DNA from: Fidelibacterota bacterium UBA2125
GTDB taxonomy: Bacteria > Fidelibacterota > Marinisomatia > Marinisomatales > S15-B10
Length of the DNA stretch: 6,151 bases
NCBI GenBank assembly: GCA_002329125.1
Contig: DCXX01000131.1
Coordinates: 1 to 6,151 of the forward strand
Reading direction: 5' to 3'
The position numbers were made by a program, and so were the translations under genes. Under the pieces are notes generated by a model. It searched no databases, was not told where the DNA came from, and saw only the letters and a program-made list of their open reading frames with translations. Positions 1 through 4,799 of this stretch are shown here, in pieces; within the stretch, counting starts at the first letter, position 1, and each line of letters begins with the position of its first letter.

Positions 1-47
1 GGATATTTAATCCCTTTCAGCTGCTCCATTACTTGATCTTTGTTCAT
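1..47 (-). CDS. Probable Mrp/ApbC-family Fe-S cluster carrier ATPase, N-terminal fragment
   Basis: The gene runs off the left edge of the window, so only the first 15 or so codons are present. They begin with ATG at 47 and read MNKDQVMEQLKGIKYP, with the last codon cut by the window edge. This resembles the start of the MIP18-like (DUF59) domain that precedes the P-loop ATPase in many Mrp proteins, where a helix of the type KEQVLEALK is followed by a (K/D)(Y/D)P turn. Mrp proteins carry and transfer Fe-S clusters in the cytoplasm. No Shine-Dalgarno site is visible before the ATG. The gene lies downstream of the 7Fe ferredoxin on the same strand, but a terminator separates them, so it probably has its own promoter. 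The fragment is too short to exclude a stand-alone DUF59 protein (SufT-like) or an unrelated protein. Confidence 0.45.
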   Translation of the reverse strand, partial: MNKDQVMEQLKGIKY

Positions 48-80
48 ACTAATAAATTACAATAATATTTACCGAACATA

Positions 81-112
81 AAAAACGGTTGTCCAAATAA
101 TGAACAACCGTT
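81..112 (-). terminator. Intrinsic terminator of the 7Fe ferredoxin gene
   Basis: Read on the minus strand, a perfect 9-bp stem (AACGGTTGT, 104-112, pairing with ACAACCGTT, 84-92) encloses an 11-nt loop and is followed at once by a run of T. Counting the last two stem bases, the run is six T. It starts 22 nt after the ferredoxin stop codon, as expected for a rho-independent terminator, and separates the ferredoxin from the Mrp-like gene. Confidence 0.8.
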
Positions 113-134
113 AATAAGTCGATTAGATTCTTTC

Positions 135-431
135 TTAGGGTTCCTGCCCAAAAAACTTATAATTGAGGGCAGTATATTTCGACCATTCTTCAGGAACCTC
201 ACTCTCCTCAAATATGGCTTCAACGGGACACTCAGGTTCGCATGCGCCACAATCAATGCACTCCTCGGGATCAATAAAAAGCTGTTTCCCATCAGGATCA
301 AAACCATCAGCCTTCGCTTCAGCGCCGGCACCCTTTGGATCTTCCGGTCCGTGAATGCAATCCACTGGACAAACTTCAACACATGCTGTATCACACACAC
401 CAACACATGGCTCAGTGATAATGTAGGTCAT
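135..431 (-). CDS. 7Fe ferredoxin ([3Fe-4S][4Fe-4S])
   Basis: A small acidic cytoplasmic electron carrier of 98 residues. The N-terminal cluster motif has Cys at 9, 13, 17, 21 and 25, with Pro22 after Cys21. The second motif is C58-I-D-C61-G-A-C64-E-P-E-C68-P. By analogy with Azotobacter FdI and Thermus ferredoxin, C9, C17 and C68 should hold the [3Fe-4S] cluster and C21, C58, C61 and C64 the [4Fe-4S] cluster; C13 and C25 are extra. A loop of about 25 residues, rich in Gly, Ala and Asp (29-53), separates the motifs and is longer than in FdI. The tail (residues 75-98, VPEEW then KYTALNYKFF) is the usual C-terminal extension of this family. The ATG at 431 has an AGGAGG site 5 nt upstream (437-442), so the start is secure. 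It is transcribed away from the second ferredoxin gene and ends at a clear terminator. The electron partner is unknown. Confidence 0.93.
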   Translation of the reverse strand: MTYIITEPCVGVCDTACVEVCPVDCIHGPEDPKGAGAEAKADGFDPDGKQLFIDPEECIDCGACEPECPVEAIFEESEVPEEWSKYTALNYKFFGQEP

Positions 432-483
432 CTTTGCCTCCTAATATTCTAATTGCCTCGAACTATAACGGTTCTCGCCAGAA

Positions 484-512
484 AATTTAGTTTGAGTCAA
501 ACGACATGTAAA
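484..512 (-). promoter_or_regulatory. Candidate sigma70-type promoter of the 7Fe ferredoxin
   Basis: On the minus strand, TTTACA (507-512, 5 of 6 matches to the -35 consensus) is followed after exactly 17 nt by TAAATT (484-489, 4 of 6 matches to the -10 consensus). Transcription would start near 477 and leave a leader of about 45 nt containing the AGGAGG site. The assignment is by eye in an AT-rich region, so it is tentative. Confidence 0.45.
490..502. promoter_or_regulatory. Perfect palindrome inside the ferredoxin promoter spacer, possible operator
   Basis: GTTTGA-G-TCAAAC is a perfect 6-bp inverted repeat around one central base. It lies in the 17-nt spacer of the candidate minus-strand promoter and directly abuts its -10 element, where a bound repressor would block RNA polymerase. 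The arms are shorter than many operators and the cognate regulator is not recognisable, so the regulatory role is inferred from position. Confidence 0.3.
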
Positions 513-569
513 AACTTTTTTGAACTGATATTATTGTTTTTATAAAGTGCTTGAAAATACAGTTTCTCT

Positions 570-596
570 TTGAATGTGCTGAGACAGTGGCATAAT
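570..596 (+). promoter_or_regulatory. Candidate promoter of the ferredoxin-kinase-HD cluster
   Basis: TTGAAT (570-575) and CATAAT (591-596, 5 of 6 matches to the -10 consensus) are separated by 15 nt, which is shorter than ideal. Transcription would begin near 603, about 28 nt before the ferredoxin ATG. A second weak pair, TTGAAC (520-525) and TATAAA (541-546), also has a 15-nt spacer. The true start cannot be chosen from sequence alone. Confidence 0.3.
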
Positions 597-597
597 T

Positions 598-614
598 TCT
601 GAGTGAGACTCAGA
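598..614. repeat. 17-bp inverted repeat between -10 and start codon
   Basis: TCTGAGT-GAG-ACTCAGA is a perfect 7-bp inverted repeat with a 3-nt centre, located 16 nt before the plus-strand ferredoxin ATG and just after the candidate -10 box. It could be a protein operator or a small hairpin in the leader RNA. It shares the TGAGT half with the palindrome at 490-502, which weakly suggests a common regulator. Confidence 0.35.
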
Positions 615-628
615 CTGATTCTCATCAA
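615..628. promoter_or_regulatory. FNR/CRP-like dyad next to the ferredoxin start codon
   Basis: CTGAT-TCTC-ATCAA matches the FNR-type consensus TTGAT-N4-ATCAA at 9 of 10 positions and ends 2 nt before the ATG at 631. A CRP/FNR-family protein bound here would sit downstream of the candidate transcription start and so act as a repressor. The location is unusual, and a chance match is possible in a short AT-rich spacer. Confidence 0.25.
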
Positions 629-630
629 AC

Positions 631-957
631 ATGGCAAAACTGTACGACCACTACAAACCTGTACCTGAACTTGCGGAAGATCCGGGGCACAAGAAAAAGA
701 AACCCAAGCTTATAGCAACTGTAGATGAAGACAACTGCACTGGTTGCCAAGTCTGCGTCCCTTTTTGCCCTGTGGACTGCATAGGGTCCGTCCTCTACGA
801 GAAATACAATATCCCCATTCCGCCGGTTCAGGTTCGTTTCGATGAATGCATTGGTTGCCAGATTTGTGCTCGGGTTTGTAATAAGCTCACTTGGGATGCC
901 ATCAGGATGATACCCACAGAAGAGTTCGAGGAAACCTACGGGATTACCATCTTTTAA
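631..957 (+). CDS. Two-cluster 4Fe-4S ferredoxin-type protein
   Basis: A 108-residue soluble electron-transfer protein. A basic N-terminal segment (KKKKPK, 21-26) precedes two cluster motifs: C36-T-G-C39-Q-V-C42-V-P-F-C46-P and C73-I-G-C76-Q-I-C79-A-R-V-C83-N. In bacterial 2[4Fe-4S] ferredoxins the first three Cys of each motif and the last Cys of the other bind each cluster. The inter-motif linker (47-72) is long and carries an extra Cys50, and the second motif ends in Asn84 instead of the usual Pro. The C-terminal tail, about 24 residues, is acidic. The ATG at 631 is the only reasonable start, because an in-frame TGA lies at 616-618, yet no Shine-Dalgarno site is visible. It heads a close-packed cluster with the FGGY kinase (51 nt downstream) and the HD protein. 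I recognise the family as a conserved ferredoxin-like protein but know no specific partner. Confidence 0.88.
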   Translation: MAKLYDHYKPVPELAEDPGHKKKKPKLIATVDEDNCTGCQVCVPFCPVDCIGSVLYEKYNIPIPPVQVRFDECIGCQICARVCNKLTWDAIRMIPTEEFEETYGITIF

Positions 958-1008
958 CTTTTCTCTTTTCTCCATATCCCGCCAATACGGGTTGTGCCTC
1001 TGCAGTTT

Positions 1009-2457
1009 ATGAGCCGCCCCTGCGTTATCGTGGTGGATCAAGGAACGTCCGCTACCAAAGGATTCCTTTTTAATGAATCGCTGGAACAGCTTCACACTCA
1101 AAAAATTCGGCACACAGTAAAGCGACCCCACCGTGGTTGGGTTGAGTGCGATGCCGGTGAAATTGCTTTTACATGTCACAAAATCATGGAACAACTGGCG
1201 GCTGAGGCTGCTTCCAGATCGTTGACCATTGCCGCTGCTGGGATGGCCTTTCAGCGATCAACCTTCTTGTTCTGGGGAAAAGATGATGGCGAACCAAAAG
1301 CGCCCGCCATGAGCTGGCAAGACTCCAGAGCAACGGAGCTGGTGAAAGAAATGGCTCATGAATCGACAGATATTCAGCAACTAACAGGCATTCCCCTCAC
1401 CGGTCATTTTGGAGGACCGAAATTTCTTCACACTGTAAAATCAAACGATTTAATTAATAATGGAGTTAAAAAAGGAGCTCTTTTTTTTGGCTCTTTGAGT
1501 GCTTTTGTTGCGCACCGCCTCACTGGAAGCAGTAACATAGACCAATCTATTGCCGGGAGGTCTCTGCTTATGAATCTCTCCACATTGACTTGGGATGACC
1601 ATTTGCTTGATCTATTTGAAGTAATGGAAAACTGTCTCCCCCACATCGTTCCTACATGTCATAATTATGGTACTATTAAAATTGACGGAAACGAAATACC
1701 TCTCCTTTGCGTTATGGGCGACCAGCAGGCATCTCTCATTGGTCAGGGGCGGTGGGAAAAAGGTGACGTGGCCCTGAATTTCGGGACGTCCGGATCGGTG
1801 CTGGTTAACAGCGGCGAAACACCTTTGGTGGTCCCCTCCCTTCTCAGCAATGTCCTCTTTTCATCTGATGATTCTATCCATTTTTTGTTAGAAGGGACAA
1901 TTAATAGTGTGGGGTCTCTCTTCAAGTGGCTGGAAGGATATTTTGGTATCACTCATGATGAAATGAACTGGGACAACCGTTGTAGTACTGAAACGGATGG
2001 CATTATGGTGTCAGGCTTAAACGGCATCTCAGCACCGTACTGGACCGGGGAATTTGAGACACAGTTTTTCGGGCTGGATCGAAAATCCGATCCAGATGAA
2101 CTAGTCCGGGCAGGCATGGAGTCCATCGGTTTTCTCGTAAATGATATCTGTGAAGTCATCCAAAAAGAGGCAAAGATCGAATTGGCGGACATAGTTGCTT
2201 CAGGGGGATCCTCCCGGACATCTCTGCTACAGTTCATTGCCGATATCCTTAGAACCGAAATTGCAACTACCTCAGGCAAAGATATGACTGCTCTCGGCGT
2301 GGCTCGTCTTGTGGCACACAGCGCCTTCGGCACTCCCTTGGGTTCCGTCACGGAAAGAGATGAAAAGTTCCGCCCGGTCATGACGGCTAAAGTAAGGGAC
2401 AAAAAGATTTCCGCCTGGCACAATGCCCTCCGTAAACTCTCTATCCTGAGAAACTAA
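1009..2457 (+). CDS. FGGY-family carbohydrate/polyol kinase, glycerol kinase-like, substrate unknown
   Basis: A cytoplasmic ATP-dependent kinase of 482 residues, near full family length (GlpK has 502). The ATPase fold is recognisable throughout: phosphate loop DQGTSATK (10-17), the GWVE stretch (43-46), FQR (81-83), W103 in MSWQDSRA, catalytic-base region GDQQASLIGQ with Asp238 (237-246), NFGTSGSVLVN (257-267), the second FGGY signature around FFGLDRKSDPDELVRAGMES (353-372), and an adenosine-side segment ASGGSSRTSLLQFIADIL (397-414). It aligns best with glycerol kinase, but the position equal to GlpK Glu84 is Ser84, the Tyr135 position is His133, and the Phe270 position is Val264, so glycerol is doubtful as substrate. 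I chose ATG 1009 because it places the phosphate loop at the usual distance; GTG 994 is in frame and would add five residues. Neither has a clear Shine-Dalgarno site. A weak 4-bp hairpin (978-991) lies in the 51-nt gap before it, with no T-run, so read-through from the ferredoxin is likely. Confidence 0.9.
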   Translation: MSRPCVIVVDQGTSATKGFLFNESLEQLHTQKIRHTVKRPHRGWVECDAGEIAFTCHKIMEQLAAEAASRSLTIAAAGMAFQRSTFLFWGKDDGEPKAPAMSWQDSRATELVKEMAHESTDIQQLTGIPLTGHFGGPKFLHTVKSNDLINNGVKKGALFFGSLSAFVAHRLTGSSNIDQSIAGRSLLMNLSTLTWDDHLLDLFEVMENCLPHIVPTCHNYGTIKIDGNEIPLLCVMGDQQASLIGQGRWEKGDVALNFGTSGSVLVNSGETPLVVPSLLSNVLFSSDDSIHFLLEGTINSVGSLFKWLEGYFGITHDEMNWDNRCSTETDGIMVSGLNGISAPYWTGEFETQFFGLDRKSDPDELVRAGMESIGFLVNDICEVIQKEAKIELADIVASGGSSRTSLLQFIADILRTEIATTSGKDMTALGVARLVAHSAFGTPLGSVTERDEKFRPVMTAKVRDKKISAWHNALRKLSILRN

Positions 2458-2460
2458 ACA

Positions 2461-2466
2461 GAGGAG
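2461..2466 (+). promoter_or_regulatory. Ribosome binding site setting the HD-protein start
   Basis: GAGGAG begins 3 nt after the kinase stop codon and lies 8 nt before ATG 2475. It rules against the in-frame TTG at 2469, which would leave only 2 nt of spacing. The site makes separate but linked translation within one transcript likely. Confidence 0.75.
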
Positions 2467-2474
2467 ACTTGCCA

Positions 2475-3050
2475 ATGCCAACACGAGAAGATGCCTGGAA
2501 CTTGCTTTGTGAGTATACCGAATCAGATTCCCTGAGACGCCACGGACTGGCAGTGGAACAGGTAATGCGCAAAATGGCACAGAAATACGGCGAAGATGAG
2601 GAGCTTTGGGCAATGACAGGCCTCCTCCACGATTTCGATTATGAAAAGTATCCTACCATGGAGGAACACCCCTTTGTAGGAAATAAAATTCTCAAGGAGA
2701 ACGGTTATCCCGAAGAGTTGACCACTGCCATCATGGGACACGCCAACTATACCGGTGTTCCCAGAGAGAGTCTCATGGCGAAAGCACTTTACGCTGTCGA
2801 TGAGATTTGCGGTTTTATGTTTGCCGTCACTTACGTCCGACCGTCAAAATCAATTCACGATGTGAAAGTGAAATCGGTAAAGAAAAAGCTAAAACAAAAA
2901 AGTTTCGCTGCTTCCGTGAATCGGGAAGAAGTGTACGAAGGGCCGGAAGAGCTGGATGTTACACTAGACGAACACATCCAGTTTATTATTGATGCGCTAA
3001 AAGAAAAAGCTGAGGATCTGGGTCTATCGGGAGAAGGGGTCTCAGGCTAG
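2475..3050 (+). CDS. HD-domain metal-dependent phosphohydrolase family protein
   Basis: A 191-residue all-helical cytoplasmic protein. The HD-superfamily metal ligands are visible in order: His23 (RRHGLAVE), His52-Asp53 (GLLHDFDYEKYP), His65 (EEHPFVGNKIL), His89 (IMGHANYTG) and Asp109 (YAVDEICGF). The extra histidines between HD and the last Asp suggest a two-metal centre. HD proteins usually hydrolyse phosphomonoesters or nucleotide phosphates; this subgroup (GLLHDFDYEKYP with GHANYTG) is conserved in many bacteria, but I know of no proven substrate. A helical, Lys-rich stretch (130-145) and an acidic tail follow the domain. The start is fixed by GAGGAG 8 nt upstream. It lies 17 nt after the FGGY kinase and is probably cotranscribed with it, which makes a phosphorylated product of the kinase one conceivable substrate. 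That link is inference only. Confidence 0.88.
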   Translation: MPTREDAWNLLCEYTESDSLRRHGLAVEQVMRKMAQKYGEDEELWAMTGLLHDFDYEKYPTMEEHPFVGNKILKENGYPEELTTAIMGHANYTGVPRESLMAKALYAVDEICGFMFAVTYVRPSKSIHDVKVKSVKKKLKQKSFAASVNREEVYEGPEELDVTLDEHIQFIIDALKEKAEDLGLSGEGVSG

Positions 3051-3055
3051 GACGT

Positions 3056-3733
3056 TCAGTTCAGCCTCGGATCACCGGGCGCAATAGATCCAAATACGCC
3101 CATCTCTTCCATTCCGATCCCACTCTCCATAAACTGTACGAGGATTTTCGCCCTGAGGGATACATCATCCAGTTCAAGCATTTTCTGCTTCTCCTCACCG
3201 TCAATGGGCAAATGGGACGCTAAAAAATTGACAGCCATCTCAAAATCAATGACGTCCCTGAACTGATTGGGAATTTGAAGAAAGCCGCTCCGAGCTGACA
3301 TCCGTTCGAATCCGCGAAAAACTTTTTCCTTCAAAAGTTCCGTGTCTTCTTCGCCTCTCGATTCGGAGATGGGATCAAGATCAGCAATGCGGTAATCATG
3401 ATTTGATTCTACCTCGCTAATTTTCACTTTTGTGACCCCCACCAGTAAAATGTCAGACGTTTCATCAGAGCGGTCGTTCTTGAACTCCATGTAACCGAGT
3501 GTTCCAATCGTGTGGATAGGGGGAGCCCCTTCGTAGTCTTCTTCGTATCCAGGCTTCAAAAGTGCCATACAGATCATCTTTTCACCGTTCTCGGCATCAG
3601 CCACCATTTGCCTATACCGTGACTCAAAAATGTGCAATGGAAAGAACGTTTTTGGATAAAAAACGACATTGGGAAGAGGAAAAATAGGCGCGGTTCCAGT
3701 AAAACCTTTGAGACGCTCTTTAAACATTCCCAT
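3056..3733 (-). CDS. Stand-alone LON substrate-binding (PUA-like) domain protein
   Basis: A 225-residue protein containing only the N-terminal substrate-recognition domain of Lon protease. The hallmark segment (residues 17-44) reads FPLPNVVFYPKT, then PLHIFESRYRQMV; conserved features further on include the KPGYEEDYE stretch (about 61-69), IGTLGYMEF (76-84) and the LLVGVTKVKI strand pair (96-105). The C-terminal half is a helical bundle. There is no AAA+ Walker motif and no Ser-Lys protease dyad, so it is not a protease itself. The family is common in bacteria; its role, perhaps binding unfolded or modified protein, is unsettled. ATG 3733 is 1 nt after the Rieske stop (TGAGATG) and has AAAGG about 9 nt upstream, which points to translational coupling. 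Met3 is a possible alternative start with poorer spacing. It is the last gene of the leftward block. Confidence 0.9.
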   Translation of the reverse strand: MGMFKERLKGFTGTAPIFPLPNVVFYPKTFFPLHIFESRYRQMVADAENGEKMICMALLKPGYEEDYEGAPPIHTIGTLGYMEFKNDRSDETSDILLVGVTKVKISEVESNHDYRIADLDPISESRGEEDTELLKEKVFRGFERMSARSGFLQIPNQFRDVIDFEMAVNFLASHLPIDGEEKQKMLELDDVSLRAKILVQFMESGIGMEEMGVFGSIAPGDPRLN

Positions 3734-3734
3734 C

Positions 3735-4046
3735 TCAGCTAACCTTTATAAATATGCCATCGGACCGATTTTCTATATCATAAGTTCGGACAGAGAAAGC
3801 ATCATTTTCCACAGCCTTACCGGTTCTGCAGTTGAATTCCCATCCGTGCCACGGACAGGCAACGACATCATCTACAATTTCTCCATCACCCAGTGAACCA
3901 CCGCGATGGGGACATTTGTTATCAATGGCAACAAACTCTCCACACAGGTTGAAAAGGGCAATTGGTCTGTCATCAACAAACATCACCTTACCACATCCCG
4001 GATTGAGTTCACTTTTAGACGCTACTTTTTTCAAGCCCTGCAACAC
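3735..4046 (-). CDS. Rieske-type [2Fe-2S] ferredoxin
   Basis: A 103-residue soluble Rieske protein resembling the ferredoxin components of dioxygenases or the NirD-like small subunit. The cluster boxes are C45-P-H47-R-G-G and C64-P-W-H67-G-W, spaced C-X-H-X16-C-X2-H; the two Cys and two His bind a [2Fe-2S] cluster. No signal peptide or membrane helix is present, so it acts in the cytoplasm. The best start is GTG 4046, which places VASKSELNPG at the usual N-terminal distance; TTG 4043 and TTG 4034 are alternatives. There is no good Shine-Dalgarno site. The reading frame is the same as that of the upstream elbB, whose TAG (4056-4058) lies only three codons before the GTG with no other stop between, so translation probably depends on coupling, reinitiation or read-through. 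No oxygenase or reductase partner is encoded in the window. Confidence 0.9.
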   Translation of the reverse strand: MLQGLKKVASKSELNPGCGKVMFVDDRPIALFNLCGEFVAIDNKCPHRGGSLGDGEIVDDVVACPWHGWEFNCRTGKAVENDAFSVRTYDIENRSDGIFIKVS

Positions 4047-4055
4047 TTTCGCTAG

Positions 4056-4721
4056 CTAATCCACAAGCGACAAAACTTCCTGGACAAGTTTTTCAATTCC
4101 TTCAGCCGCTTCAGAAATCTGGCTTGCCAGCATGTAGGCCGGCGTAGAGACAATCTTATTCTCCCGGTCAACAACAAACTCCTGTACAGGACAGGAAATG
4201 TGAGTCGCCCCCATTCCTTCCAAAGCTGAGGCAGTCTCTTCATCCGTGCCTATGGTGAGATTGACATTCACATCCGCGTCTTCCATCACTTTGGCCATGA
4301 GTGCGGGCGCTATACAGACTACTCCAACAGGCTTCTTAGCGGATACCATCTCTTTAGTCAGACGCAACACTTCGGGATTGACACTGCAGTCTGTCCCTTT
4401 GACGGCAAAGTCACAGAGATTCTTGGCGGCACCAAAACCGCCGGGAAATATGAGAGCGTCAAGATTGCCGCCTTTGACTGTTGCAATATCCACGATGTCG
4501 CCGCGAGCTATGCGGGCTGCTTCCACAAGAACATTTCTTGTTTCGCCAGTAACCTCTTCTCCGGTCAGATGATTGATTACATGCAGCTGATCCATGTCAG
4601 GAGCCATACACTGGACTTCCGCGCCGGCACGATTCAAGGAAAGCAGCGTAATGACCGACTCGTGAATCTCAGTCCCATCATAAACACCGCAACCTGACAG
4701 CACAACTCCAACTTTAGGCAT
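4056..4721 (-). CDS. elbB: ElbB-type DJ-1/PfpI-family glyoxalase
   Basis: A 221-residue cytoplasmic protein that matches E. coli ElbB (about 217 residues) along its length. Recognisable blocks are the N-terminal VVLSGCGVYDGTEIHE (6-21), INHLTGEE (49-56), TRNVLVEAARIARG (61-74), FPGGFGAAKNL (92-102), the nucleophile elbow VVCIAPAL with Cys136 (134-141), LTIGTD (155-160) and VSTPAYMLA (191-199). Cys136 is the expected nucleophilic cysteine of the DJ-1 superfamily. ElbB is described as having glyoxalase activity and has been linked genetically to isoprenoid production; its physiological substrate is not firmly known. The ATG at 4721 has a very strong GGAGGAGG site (4724-4731), making the start certain. 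A candidate promoter lies in the 69-nt gap after queG, so elbB may begin its own transcript with the Rieske and LON-domain genes. Confidence 0.93.
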   Translation of the reverse strand: MPKVGVVLSGCGVYDGTEIHESVITLLSLNRAGAEVQCMAPDMDQLHVINHLTGEEVTGETRNVLVEAARIARGDIVDIATVKGGNLDALIFPGGFGAAKNLCDFAVKGTDCSVNPEVLRLTKEMVSAKKPVGVVCIAPALMAKVMEDADVNVNLTIGTDEETASALEGMGATHISCPVQEFVVDRENKIVSTPAYMLASQISEAAEGIEKLVQEVLSLVD

Positions 4722-4770
4722 AACCTCCTCCTTTTGATCAGTGACCTAACCGTTCATAAGAACAATTAAG

Positions 4771-4799
4771 ATTATATTTTGAGCAGAATATTATTCCAG
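4771..4799 (-). promoter_or_regulatory. Candidate promoter of elbB-Rieske-LON transcript
   Basis: On the minus strand a perfect TATAAT (4771-4776) lies 17 nt after CTGGAA (4794-4799, 3 of 6 matches to the -35 consensus), which overlaps the end of queG. Transcription would start near 4764, giving a leader of about 42 nt with the strong GGAGGAGG site. No terminator hairpin is visible after queG, so this promoter may only add to read-through. Confidence 0.45.

Noticed and set aside
44..406. 120-residue open frame on the minus strand overlapping the 7Fe ferredoxin
   Set aside because: It is the same strand in another frame and crosses the terminator; the ferredoxin frame has the cluster motifs and the AGGAGG site.
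978..991. Hairpin CCCG-CCAATA-CGGG after the second ferredoxin
   Set aside because: The stem has only 4 bp and no T-run follows, so it is unlikely to be a terminator.
625..1194. 189-residue open frame on the minus strand
   Set aside because: It lies antisense to the second ferredoxin and the start of the kinase, both of which have clear family motifs. Its translation has low-complexity, unrecognisable sequence and no ribosome site.
1953..2423. 156-residue open frame on the minus strand
   Set aside because: It is antisense to the FGGY C-terminal domain, Ser/Arg-rich and without a family match, so it is a shadow.
3034..3046. GAGA-AGGGG-TCTC hairpin at the end of the HD gene as a terminator
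   Set aside because: The stem has 4 bp, lies within the coding region, and has no T-run on either strand.
4246..4572. 108-residue open frame on the plus strand
   Set aside because: It is antisense to elbB, Ser/Thr/Pro-rich, with no recognisable domain.
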